The notes beneath the pieces are model-generated. The model saw nothing but the letters and a program-made list of their open reading frames with translations. It was not told the origin of the DNA and ran no database searches. From a virus, in the IMG/VR virus record IMGVR_UViG_3300000117_000144, positions 4,331 through 30,393 of that record: a stretch of DNA of 26,063 nt, one strand, 5' to 3'. Of the stretch, positions 17,870 through 23,373 are shown one piece after another; the first letter of the stretch is position 1; each line of letters starts with the position of its first letter. The translations under genes were made by a program, and so were the position numbers.

Positions 17870-18429
17870 AATATCATTGTTATTTGATGGTCAAACATTC
17901 TATATAATTTTTCTCCATCTACTTCAAATTCATACTCACTATCTGGCTTGAATGATATTAAATCACCTTTTTTAACACCTTGATTAATTAAAGAAGTATT
18001 AGGATAAATCATTTCTGCAACTAAAGGCTCTTCACTTGTGTTCTTAAATATAATAGATTCTTTTGTTTTTATTGGTTTAACATAACAATATCTATCATGT
18101 GCATACCACTTATCATCTTGTTTAAACATAAAGAACTGTTCGCTGTCAACTAAAAACAAGTTGTCTTTTAAAAAACTTTTGCCGCTTTTTCTACGTCCCT
18201 TAATATCATTATAGAATTTAAAAACATTGTGGTGAACAAGAAGAGTGTCCCCTACCTTTATAGGCCCACAATAATTTATAGGTAACGCTTTTACTTCAGC
18301 ATACCTGTTTGAATACCTAGCATCTTCCTCAGAAGAACTAACAAGAAAATCTATCCCACCAATATTTTTTGTATTGGAATATCTTTTGTTTTCTCTAGGA
18401 GTTACTATAAAGTCAGTTGGTGATTTCAA
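17866..18429 (-). CDS. Tandem GroES-like co-chaperonin candidate
   Basis: A 187-residue protein that reads as two GroES-like units. Unit 1 (about 6-101) has a first strand DFIVTPRENK, then a GGI (24-26) with a loop in the position of the GroES mobile loop, RYAEVKALP (42-50), and IKVGDTLLVHH (57-67). Unit 2 (about 110-187) has YCYVKPIKT, EPLVAEMIYP and the strong GroES-like ending GVKKGDLISFKPD, then YEFEVDGEKLYRM and ITMIL. GroES ends with the same order: VKVGD, acidic turn, then a final I-L-A-I strand. Such proteins cap GroEL for capsid folding, as T4 gp31 does. The start is TTG, overlapping the previous stop as TTGA; no in-frame ATG exists until M101. Fold is inferred by eye. Confidence 0.6.
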   Translation of the reverse strand: MKSPTDFIVTPRENKRYSNTKNIGGIDFLVSSSEEDARYSNRYAEVKALPINYCGPIKVGDTLLVHHNVFKFYNDIKGRRKSGKSFLKDNLFLVDSEQFFMFKQDDKWYAHDRYCYVKPIKTKESIIFKNTSEEPLVAEMIYPNTSLINQGVKKGDLISFKPDSEYEFEVDGEKLYRMFDHQITMIL

Positions 18430-18650
18430 AAGTTTATGTTGTATTCAATGGATACAGGTATAGCTGAACTAAACTCTTTCCAAAGAATAACAACATCTCC
18501 ATCTTCTATATATATTTTGTAGGATTGTAATTCGGAATCATATTTAATTAAATGAATCTTATGTGTTCCATTAAGAACTTCTTGCCCTACCAAATAATGC
18601 ATAGCTCCAGACTTATAATCTGGACCGACGGATATTTTTCTTATATCCAT
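18426..18650 (-). CDS. Conserved small phage protein, unknown function
   Basis: A 74-residue protein starting MDIRKISVGPDYKSGAMHYL, then VGQEVLNGTHKIHLIKYD. Residues 40-60 are acidic (YKIYIEDGDVVILWKEF), and the end is SIEYNINF. Predicted beta-rich and soluble. I recall very similar small proteins in marine Bacteroidota phages without an assigned function. Its stop codon is shared by overlap with the TTG start of the GroES-like gene, so the pair is likely translated together, and a role in the same assembly step is possible. Confidence 0.6.
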   Translation of the reverse strand: MDIRKISVGPDYKSGAMHYLVGQEVLNGTHKIHLIKYDSELQSYKIYIEDGDVVILWKEFSSAIPVSIEYNINF

Positions 18651-18665
18651 TATATTTGATTTTAC

Positions 18666-19937
18666 TTATGCGTACACTCTAATTTCAAGAGACGCATTTG
18701 TTAATTTATCATCACTATTATGAGTGAGTATTTTTATTTGACTTGTACTAACCGCTTCCCAAGCTATGTCATGGTTATTTTCAGCGCTACCTCCGTTTAT
18801 AAAAACAATTGTTTTGTTAGCCGTAAAAGGTGTTCCAGTGGATGTTATTGTGTATTCTCCACCAGCTGTTCTAGCTAAATTTAAAGTACCTATGTTTGGT
18901 ATATTATTATTTAGTTCAGAAACTATTGATATAGGAGTTGTTCCTGTTTGACTTATCAAAGCTGTATATGTGTAATACGTGTTACCGCCGCCGCCAGAAC
19001 CTATCCAGACTAGTTTTTGATTTGAGCCTGCCGCTAAGACTTGACCTTCAGTTCCGAAGCTGCCAGTTGAGTCGACAATTCTTGGGAAAATAGTAAATGT
19101 GCTTGAACTGCTAGATTCGCCTATAGCTGCATTTCCTTTTAACCAAACAGTGCTAAGAGACTCTGTGGTTAAGTCTCCAGTAATAGTTGTGGCTGAAACA
19201 ATATCTAGTGAGCTAGCCGTTGAAGAGCCTAGAGCTAAATTGCCTTTAATAAAACTACTTGTGGTGTTATCCCCTATCTCTGCTTCTTTTAGTACATTTA
19301 ATCTATCTACTACAGCTATCGCAGTATTAGTATTATTTCTAATATCTAAAGCAGTTCCAATAAATGTAGCTGTAATTACAGATACATCAGTAAACGATGT
19401 TCCGTTGCCAACATTACCTACTTTAATACTATTAGAGCCTACCTGTTTTAGTATAGAATCTCCTATAGTTGTACCATCAGGGGTAAACATAGGGATTTGA
19501 TTTAACGTCCCACTCCCAGATATACTGCCAGCACCTGGCCCTGCAGCATCTATTGTAATTTGGTTAGAACCATTATCAGTTAGAGTAACATTAGTACCAG
19601 CTACAAACTTAACAGTGTCTACTGATGCATCTGAACCTGTAAGAGTTACGTCTACATCATTAGTTGACTGTGCAGAAGCTAAATCATAAGTTGTATCTGT
19701 GATTGTTGAAGAAACTGTTACATTGCCTGTAGCTTGGTCTACTGAAATTCCAGTACCTGCTATAATAGAAGATACATTCCCAGATGAGGTATTAACAAAA
19801 TTAGCAATATCTCCTATCGTAAATGTTTTTGTTTGATTGCTAATTGGACTTGAGCCAGCGGCTGTTCCAATTAAATAATCCCCTGAATCAATTGGTGATT
19901 GATTAGGGTATGATAAGGTATTACTAATTTTAGCCAT
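18666..19937 (-). CDS. Tail fibre-like protein
   Basis: A 423-residue protein dominated by Ser, Thr, Gly, Asn and Val. The N-terminus (MAKISNTLSYPNQSPIDSGD, then YLIGTAAG) resembles virion-attachment ends of Bacteroidota phage fibres. The middle has repetitive beta segments (VTLTGSDASVDTVKF, VTLTDNGSNQITIDAAG, TLNQIPMFTPDGTTIGDSIL). Near residues 200-290 short strands alternate with Ser/Thr turns. The C-terminal ~105 residues, from YYTYTALISQTG, form a separate globular-looking domain ending in SLEIRVYA, possibly the receptor-binding head. No S74 or enzymatic motif is present, unlike the large fibre at 23374-26063. Confidence 0.65.
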   Translation of the reverse strand: MAKISNTLSYPNQSPIDSGDYLIGTAAGSSPISNQTKTFTIGDIANFVNTSSGNVSSIIAGTGISVDQATGNVTVSSTITDTTYDLASAQSTNDVDVTLTGSDASVDTVKFVAGTNVTLTDNGSNQITIDAAGPGAGSISGSGTLNQIPMFTPDGTTIGDSILKQVGSNSIKVGNVGNGTSFTDVSVITATFIGTALDIRNNTNTAIAVVDRLNVLKEAEIGDNTTSSFIKGNLALGSSTASSLDIVSATTITGDLTTESLSTVWLKGNAAIGESSSSSTFTIFPRIVDSTGSFGTEGQVLAAGSNQKLVWIGSGGGGNTYYTYTALISQTGTTPISIVSELNNNIPNIGTLNLARTAGGEYTITSTGTPFTANKTIVFINGGSAENNHDIAWEAVSTSQIKILTHNSDDKLTNASLEIRVYA

Positions 19938-19940
19938 GTG

Positions 19941-20183
19941 TTATTCTTTTTTCTCAGTCACTTCTCCAGTTTCTAAATTTACAACTGAATTATCACCATA
20001 AGTTTCTTTTAACTGTTCTTCCATTTCAAAGAACATAGTTCTAATTTGTTTTATACCTTCTAAGATATTTTGTTTTTGAAGCTCTACATCTCCTAAAGAT
20101 ACTTTAGCCTGCACAAAAGAGTTGTGTAGTTCTTGTAATTTAGTTAATTCTTCTTGCGTTACTTTTTTAGTTTTGTCTGACAT
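19941..20183 (-). CDS. Small coiled-coil protein, unknown function
   Basis: An 80-residue helical protein. Residues 9-65 show heptad spacing of Leu, Ile, Val and Met (ELTKLQELHNSFVQAKVSLG, then DVELQKQNILEGIKQIRTMF). A short tail contains NLETGEVTEKKE. No Cys or membrane segment. It lies 3 bases before the fibre-like gene and 21 bases after a promoter-like core, so it may lead the transcript that includes fibre, GroES-like and terminase genes. A fibre chaperone or assembly role is plausible from its position only. I recall similar small coiled-coil proteins in marine phages, without known function. Confidence 0.6.
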   Translation of the reverse strand: MSDKTKKVTQEELTKLQELHNSFVQAKVSLGDVELQKQNILEGIKQIRTMFFEMEEQLKETYGDNSVVNLETGEVTEKKE

Positions 20184-20201
20184 GATTTTAAATTTAATTT
20201 A

Positions 20202-20223
20202 TTTTACAAATATATGAATTTTA
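20202..20223 (-). promoter_or_regulatory. Promoter-like 22-base element before the coiled-coil/fibre/packaging unit
   Basis: The minus strand carries TATATTTGTA (20205-20214) with AAAATTCA directly upstream and AAA after it. It matches the element at 1080-1101 at 21 of 22 positions. It lies in the 48-base gap after the holin gene. No -33 element is visible at the expected spacing. Confidence 0.6.
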
Positions 20224-20231
20224 TTCTTTAC

Positions 20232-20615
20232 TTATTTTTTAGTTTTTTCCCAGCTACGCCCAACAAAATACGCACCATACACAGTAACTAATAATGTTTG
20301 AAAGATTGGAATATAAGCTTCGGCTATTTTAAACTCACCAATATTGCCATCGCTAAAACATAAAGCAGTGAATATAAAAGTGAGATATATTAAAACCATT
20401 GGACGTATATTTTTAGATAGAAAGCTATCGCTTTGCATGTCATACTTCCAGCGCTCAGTAACTTGCTCTTGAGCTTCCTTGTCTGCTTGCTCCAGTATCT
20501 CTTGTACTTTTTGCTTAGCAACTAATTTTTCTTCCTCTGTGGTAACTAAGTCATCAATAACTTTTCCGACTTCTTTTATAACTCCACCAGTTAACCATTG
20601 TATAATTTTTTTCAT
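20232..20615 (-). CDS. GTA-type holin
   Basis: A 127-residue membrane protein. A charged helical N-terminus (residues 12-60, with TTEEEKLVAKQKVQEILEQ) is followed by SFLSKNIRPMVLIYLTFIFT (64-83), the characteristic lead-in of the three-transmembrane GTA holin family. Two clear membrane segments are at about 71-88 and 101-117, and the C-terminus is basic (GRSWEKTKK). It would form membrane lesions that let the amidase reach the cell wall. Its ATG overlaps the amidase stop by four bases (ATGA), so the two are translationally coupled. Only two segments are obvious; the third family segment is not convincing here. Confidence 0.75.
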   Translation of the reverse strand: MKKIIQWLTGGVIKEVGKVIDDLVTTEEEKLVAKQKVQEILEQADKEAQEQVTERWKYDMQSDSFLSKNIRPMVLIYLTFIFTALCFSDGNIGEFKIAEAYIPIFQTLLVTVYGAYFVGRSWEKTKK

Positions 20616-21022
20616 AATCCTTTATATTCATTTTGTGCGTCAAAATTAGGACAGCTTTTTATTGAAAAATCCCTGTGCCCATGTATAGAAGCGTCAGGAA
20701 ATATATTTTTTAATAACCTTAATAAAGAAAGTAAGCTTGCTATTTGAGCGCTTGTTCTATTGTCTTCAGGACACATTTCTGAATTTAAGCCTCCTGCATA
20801 ACAAATACCTATAGAGTTTTTATTGTGTCCTTTTGTGTGAGCTCCAGACTTTTCTAAAGGTCTGCCTATTTCTATCTGCCCATTTCTTTTAATAAAAAAA
20901 TGGTAGCCAATACCTGACCACCCTCTTTGTCTATGCCACTCATCTACTCTATCAGCATCAACATCCATATCAGGTGGAGTTGCTGAGCAGTGAATTATAA
21001 CCTTATTTATTTTTCTTTTCAT
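20612..21022 (-). CDS. N-acetylmuramoyl-L-alanine amidase (T7 lysozyme type)
   Basis: A 136-residue endolysin that would cut the amide bond between N-acetylmuramate and L-alanine of peptidoglycan. The zinc ligands H11 (VIIHCSATPP), H116 (HGHRDF) and C124 (SCPNFD) and catalytic Y40 (GIGYHFFIKRNG) and K122 are all present. Each sits exactly six positions before its T7 lysozyme counterpart (H17, H122, C130, Y46, K128), so the core carries no net insertion or deletion. No signal peptide, so export depends on a holin. It overlaps the upstream small membrane gene by 20 bases and the downstream holin by four, forming a lysis cassette. Confidence 0.9.
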   Translation of the reverse strand: MKRKINKVIIHCSATPPDMDVDADRVDEWHRQRGWSGIGYHFFIKRNGQIEIGRPLEKSGAHTKGHNKNSIGICYAGGLNSEMCPEDNRTSAQIASLLSLLRLLKNIFPDASIHGHRDFSIKSCPNFDAQNEYKGL

Positions 21023-21164
21023 TATAATTAATCCATATTCTTTGAGCCGTATAAATTATAGAAGCTACTAGAAGAATTAATTTTAAAATCATCTCTACAT
21101 GGGTCATTGAAATAGCAAAGCTAAAAAAGTTAAAAGCGTATATTTTGATATCTTGCAAAGTCAT
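21003..21164 (-). CDS. Small membrane protein, second holin candidate
   Basis: A 53-residue protein with a nearly continuous hydrophobic stretch (about residues 7-45: KIYAFNFFSFAISM, then MILKLILLVASIIYTAQRIW) and a basic C-terminus NEKKNK. This fits one or two membrane segments, like small phage holins. The frame can be extended upstream to 21272, but that would overlap the preceding gene by 44 bases and add an unconvincing Gln/Tyr-rich lead. The ATG at 21164 is preceded by an A-rich leader and is preferred. It lies immediately upstream of the amidase. Holin, pinholin or antiholin cannot be told apart from sequence. Confidence 0.6.
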   Translation of the reverse strand: MTLQDIKIYAFNFFSFAISMTHVEMILKLILLVASIIYTAQRIWINYNEKKNK

Positions 21165-21228
21165 TATTCTTTTATAAGTGTATAATTTACTTCTATATCT
21201 AACAAAGTGCTGTTTGTCTGTATATAAC

Positions 21229-21492
21229 CTACCATAGTGCGATAATATCTGTAGCTGTTGTTCCTGTTGCAAAAACCTGCGTTACATTAACAGGAAAAAA
21301 TTGTCCTGCGAATACCCCCACAAAAGTTATAATATCTCCCCCTGCTGTTTTGACCTTAATATTGCCTGGGCCTCCTATGTATAATGCACACCCATTGTTA
21401 ATCCCATCTGGATTTGCGACATTAGGAATTGAAGCAGTATCACTAGGTGAAACTATAGACGCTCTATTTGCTGTTAATTTTGTATATGCCAT
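21229..21492 (-). CDS. Small virion-like protein, unknown function
   Basis: An 87-residue protein rich in Gly, Thr and Val: an N-terminal MAYTKLTANRASIVSPSDTA, a central YIGGPGNIKVKTAGGDIITF and an end of VTQVFATGTTATDIIALW. The closing VFATGTTAT motif is familiar from many small marine phage proteins that are probably virion decoration or spike components. It is not membrane-like or charged. It starts 3 bases after the 51-residue gene's stop and lies upstream of the lysis genes. No established function is known to me. Confidence 0.65.
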   Translation of the reverse strand: MAYTKLTANRASIVSPSDTASIPNVANPDGINNGCALYIGGPGNIKVKTAGGDIITFVGVFAGQFFPVNVTQVFATGTTATDIIALW

Positions 21493-21495
21493 CTT

Positions 21496-21651
21496 TTATT
21501 TACTATATGGGAATTTTCTGTTTAAACTATCTCTACGTTCCGCACATCCGCAAGGTTTCCCAGTTCCCCTGCTTACTGTGTCAACAACTTTTTTTATTCC
21601 AGTAGCTTTTGTTACTTTATGAATTGTATCTCCTAAACCTCTTGATTTCAT
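21496..21651 (-). CDS. 51-residue basic protein with CxC motif
   Basis: A 51-residue, basic protein reading GLGDTIHKVTKATGIKKVVD near the N-terminus (5-24), then GKPCGCAERRDSLN with C34 and C36, ending FPYSK. The combination of an amphipathic GLGDTI...ATGIKK helix with a CGC...RR...LN...FPY tail is a recurring small phage protein type in my recollection. Its ATG overlaps the preceding stop by four bases (ATGA). The CxC pair could bind metal or form a disulfide, but there are too few ligands for a standard zinc finger. Confidence 0.6.
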   Translation of the reverse strand: MKSRGLGDTIHKVTKATGIKKVVDTVSRGTGKPCGCAERRDSLNRKFPYSK

Positions 21652-21791
21652 TTCTTACAAGTACATAATTTGTTTGGACACTTTTCAATATTTTTGAAAC
21701 TAATTGCTTGCATCCATGAATTCCATGTGCATTGAAATTTACACCATATTGACTGAATCCACAATCCTAGTTTTACAAAAGCTTTTCCCAT
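21648..21791 (-). CDS. 47-residue Trp/Cys-rich protein
   Basis: A 47-residue protein with four Trp (11, 16, 23, 26) and five Cys (17, 21, 38, 43, 45), an unusual density. The first ~30 residues would form an amphipathic helix (KAFVKLGLWIQSIWCKFQ). The rest is KCPNKLCTCKK. It might associate with membrane or metal. It overlaps the downstream 51-residue gene by ATGA and begins 9 bases after the upstream gene's stop. It is short, so reality rests on the overlap pattern and continuous packing of genes here. Function unknown. Confidence 0.55.
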   Translation of the reverse strand: MGKAFVKLGLWIQSIWCKFQCTWNSWMQAISFKNIEKCPNKLCTCKK

Positions 21792-21800
21792 TATCGTTTT

Positions 21801-22016
21801 TTATTTTTTAATTAGTGATGCTAAATGAGCGTGAACCTTTCCGTCCTTAATACATTTGTGCTCATAGCTCATGCTATGGTCACCACCATAAGCGTGGCCA
21901 TAATCTTTTTTAGACATTGCCTTTGATTCGTCACGTCTGCTTTTTAAAGACTGAGACTTCTTACCATGCTTTGCTCCTAATGACTCATCGAGTCTTGAAT
22001 TATATCCTTGTTTCAT
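21801..22016 (-). CDS. 71-residue basic hydrophilic protein
   Basis: A 71-residue protein with MKQGYNSRLDESLGAKHGKK at the start, then SQSLKSRRDESKAMSKKDYG, and several His residues near the end. It is Lys/Arg/Asp/Glu/Ser rich, without membrane or enzymatic motifs, and probably disordered. The GYN.RLDESLG...RRDES pattern is familiar from other marine phages, where it has no known function. It lies 11 bases after the 52-residue gene and belongs to the cationic small-gene run. Confidence 0.6.
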   Translation of the reverse strand: MKQGYNSRLDESLGAKHGKKSQSLKSRRDESKAMSKKDYGHAYGGDHSMSYEHKCIKDGKVHAHLASLIKK

Positions 22017-22027
22017 TTTAAAAGTTT

Positions 22028-22186
22028 TTATTTACGTCTAGCTTTTTTTCTACCTGCTGCAGCTTTTTTTGCCATTCCTTTTTTTCCGTATTTATTTACG
22101 CCAATTGAATAAGCAATTTTTTTTGCAGCAGTTTCGGATTTTCCGCTTGCCACTAGTTTTTTAACTAATGCTTTAAATTTACTCAT
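22028..22186 (-). CDS. 52-residue Lys-rich protein
   Basis: A 52-residue protein, MSKFKALVKKLVASGKSETA, then AKKIAYSIGVNKYGKKGMAK, ending in KKAAAGRKKARRK. It has about 17 Lys and few acidic residues. The first part resembles a short helix-turn unit (LVASGKSETAAKKIAYSIG), similar in outline to small phage DNA-binding helices, and the tail is a poly-basic extension. A promoter-like core ends only two bases before its ATG, so it may be translated from a nearly leaderless message. DNA binding or compaction is inferred from charge only. Confidence 0.55.
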   Translation of the reverse strand: MSKFKALVKKLVASGKSETAAKKIAYSIGVNKYGKKGMAKKAAAGRKKARRK

Positions 22187-22188
22187 GC

Positions 22189-22198
22189 TACAAAGATA
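22189..22198 (-). promoter_or_regulatory. Promoter-like core before the 52-residue gene
   Basis: The minus strand reads TATCTTTGTA, matching TAnnTTTG, with two bases between it and the ATG at 22186. A transcript from it would begin close to or at the start codon. No -33 element is visible. Confidence 0.4.
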
Positions 22199-22489
22199 CT
22201 AATATTTTCCTTTACGATTTTTTGGGGATGACTTCGTTGAACCGCCTTTGCCAGCCCATAAGTTTTTACACGCCCAATAACGTGCAGTTAGTTTTGATTT
22301 TGCTGTTCCGCACTTGTGACGTGCCTTGAAGCTCTTTCGTGCAGCTGCTGAATAATTATGTCCATATCCTTTTGCTCCAAAGTGAATAAGTTTCTCTCTT
22401 CCTCCCTCGCAGGCTTTGACCATACGCTTTTTACCTGCTCTATCAGAAGGCCGAGGTTTGTTGCAAGGCATGTTTTTTTTATTCGCCAT
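22199..22489 (-). CDS. 96-residue basic Cys-containing protein
   Basis: A 96-residue, strongly basic protein with four Cys (9, 27, 60, 74). Key blocks are MVKACEGGREKLIHFG (23-38), GYGHNYSAAARKSFKARHKC (41-60), and KLTARYWACKNLWAGKGG. Two starts are possible: ATG at 22489, or ATG at 22471 giving MPCNKPRPS. The second has an A-rich leader and matches the start I remember for similar phage proteins. The spaced Cys residues and high charge suggest nucleic-acid binding with a metal or disulfide, but no known zinc-finger pattern fits. It lies 4 bases after the 84-residue gene. A minus-strand frame at 22288-22494 is an overlapping shadow. Confidence 0.6.
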   Translation of the reverse strand: MANKKNMPCNKPRPSDRAGKKRMVKACEGGREKLIHFGAKGYGHNYSAAARKSFKARHKCGTAKSKLTARYWACKNLWAGKGGSTKSSPKNRKGKY

Positions 22490-22493
22490 ATCA

Positions 22494-22748
22494 TTATCGC
22501 TTTGTAAATTTTTTAGTTACTCTTCCTGCTTTTGTATTGGCTACTACAGTCTTACCTCTACGCCCTGCTGCTTTTTTCTTACGAGCTGTTTTAGCTCTTT
22601 CAGCTTTACTCATGGATTTAGCTTTAGCTAACGGCAAACATCTGTCAGGATTCTTTTTGTTTTTGCTTGTTCCACAAGCTCCTTTAATAGAACCATCAAG
22701 CCCTATACGAACCCACTTTTCATCTCGCCATTTTTTAAGCTCACCCAT
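22494..22748 (-). CDS. 84-residue basic protein with KW...KW...C...C pattern
   Basis: An 84-residue protein with MGELKKWRDEKWVRIGLDGS at the start, C25 and C37 (GACGTSKNKKNPDRC), then LPLAKAKSMSKAERAKTARK and a Lys/Arg-rich end. The KW..EKWVRIG...CG.S........C.PLAKA...S order is a small basic viral protein pattern I recall from several phages and large algal viruses (a DUF5872-like type, named from memory). Function is not established. Its ATG overlaps the preceding 36-residue gene's stop by one base (TAATG). Confidence 0.6.
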   Translation of the reverse strand: MGELKKWRDEKWVRIGLDGSIKGACGTSKNKKNPDRCLPLAKAKSMSKAERAKTARKKKAAGRRGKTVVANTKAGRVTKKFTKR

Positions 22749-22858
22749 TACTTCTTTTTCTTCTTTTTCTTTAAAACAGAAAAATCTGCAGCAGTTATCT
22801 TATTAAAAGGCATAGCTGCTCTTGCAATCTTTCTTTGACCTTTACTTAACTTGCTCAT
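22748..22858 (-). CDS. 36-residue Lys-rich mini-protein
   Basis: A 36-residue protein, MSKLSKGQRKIARAAMPFNK, then ITAADFSVLK and a run of Lys to the end. The MPFNKITAADF block resembles a P.NKIT.ADF.L motif found in small phage proteins elsewhere, so this is more than a random frame. It overlaps the preceding gene by four bases and the following one by a single base, which supports translation. Function unknown; charge suggests DNA or RNA contact. Confidence 0.5.
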   Translation of the reverse strand: MSKLSKGQRKIARAAMPFNKITAADFSVLKKKKKKK

Positions 22859-22932
22859 TTCTTTTTCTTTTTATAGCTTGTCTTTGTCTTTGATTTTGGC
22901 TTTGACTTAGGTTTAGTTTTTTTTCCGTACAT
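22855..22932 (-). CDS. 25-residue Lys-rich peptide
   Basis: A 25-residue open frame, MYGKKTKPKSKPKSKTKTSY then five Lys, with 13 Lys in total and no acidic residue. It overlaps the 36-residue gene by ATGA and lies two bases after the 53-residue gene's stop. The alternating K-P-K-S units resemble protamine or histone-tail sequence. A frame this short and low in complexity may be noise; its perfect fit in the overlap chain is the only support. Confidence 0.4.
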   Translation of the reverse strand: MYGKKTKPKSKPKSKTKTSYKKKKK

Positions 22933-22934
22933 AA

Positions 22935-23096
22935 TTATTTCTTTTTAGCACCCTTAGCGTAATTAGGGTCTTTACAATATTTACTAGCTGCCATATTCGC
23001 ATACGCTGACGGATATGTGTCAAAGGTTCTTTTTGCCCATGCTATTCCAGCTGGGCAAATTTTATTGCTTTTTCTTTTTGTTTTCTTCTTAGCCAT
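22935..23096 (-). CDS. 53-residue basic protein with YPSAYAN motif
   Basis: A 53-residue protein with a basic start (MAKKKTKRKSNK), C14, then AWAKRTFDTYPSAYANMAAS (19-38), C41 and a Lys-rich end. The order CP.G.A.AKR.F..YPSAYAN....KYC is a small basic protein type I recall in phages and in large DNA viruses of algae. Function is not established. Its ATG overlaps the upstream gene's stop by one base (TAATG). Confidence 0.65.
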   Translation of the reverse strand: MAKKKTKRKSNKICPAGIAWAKRTFDTYPSAYANMAASKYCKDPNYAKGAKKK

Positions 23097-23353
23097 TACA
23101 CTGGTAAATCCTCATATTGGTCTGCATAATCAGCAGGCAGATATGATTCCATACCAGCTACTTGCTCAGCACTACATTCGTCTTTATAAAAGTCGTTTGA
23201 TAGTAACCAAAGAAAGTGGTCTTTAAGACACTGCAGTTTTTCTTCTGTAGTCTCTGAATCTGCAGCTTCTGCTAATTGACCATCTACTTGGCTAACAATA
23301 ACTTCTTTGTGACTGTCTGGCGTGTTTTCTGATGTAATTACGTTTTTGTACAT
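23096..23353 (-). CDS. 85-residue acidic protein, unknown function
   Basis: An 85-residue, acidic protein (many Glu and Asp, few Lys), in contrast to the basic neighbours. A helical central part reads EEKLQCLKDHFLWLLSND (37-54), and the end is YLPADYADQYEDLP. No motif known to me. It follows the large fibre gene by 20 bases and begins the small-gene run. The negative charge could let it pair with, or neutralise, the cationic proteins that follow, but that is speculation from charge alone. Confidence 0.55.
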   Translation of the reverse strand: MYKNVITSENTPDSHKEVIVSQVDGQLAEAADSETTEEKLQCLKDHFLWLLSNDFYKDECSAEQVAGMESYLPADYADQYEDLPV

Positions 23354-23373
23354 TTCTTTTTTTTTATGTGTTA

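Noticed and set aside
18650-18657. TATATTTG on the plus strand
   Set aside because: Faces away from all genes and there is no plus-strand gene for it to serve; chance in A/T-rich sequence.
19099-19500. Plus-strand frame of 133 residues opposite the fibre-like gene
   Set aside because: Low-complexity, hydrophobic text made by reading Ser/Thr/Gly-rich coding sequence on the other strand; no leader, and the minus frame is clearly real.
21165-21272. Longer version of the small membrane protein starting at 21272
   Set aside because: Would overlap the preceding gene by 44 bases and adds a Gln/Tyr-rich lead unlike a holin N-terminus; the ATG at 21164 is simpler.
22288-22494. Minus-strand 68-residue frame overlapping the 96-residue gene
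   Set aside because: Lies in another frame of a gene with better motif content; no recognisable features.
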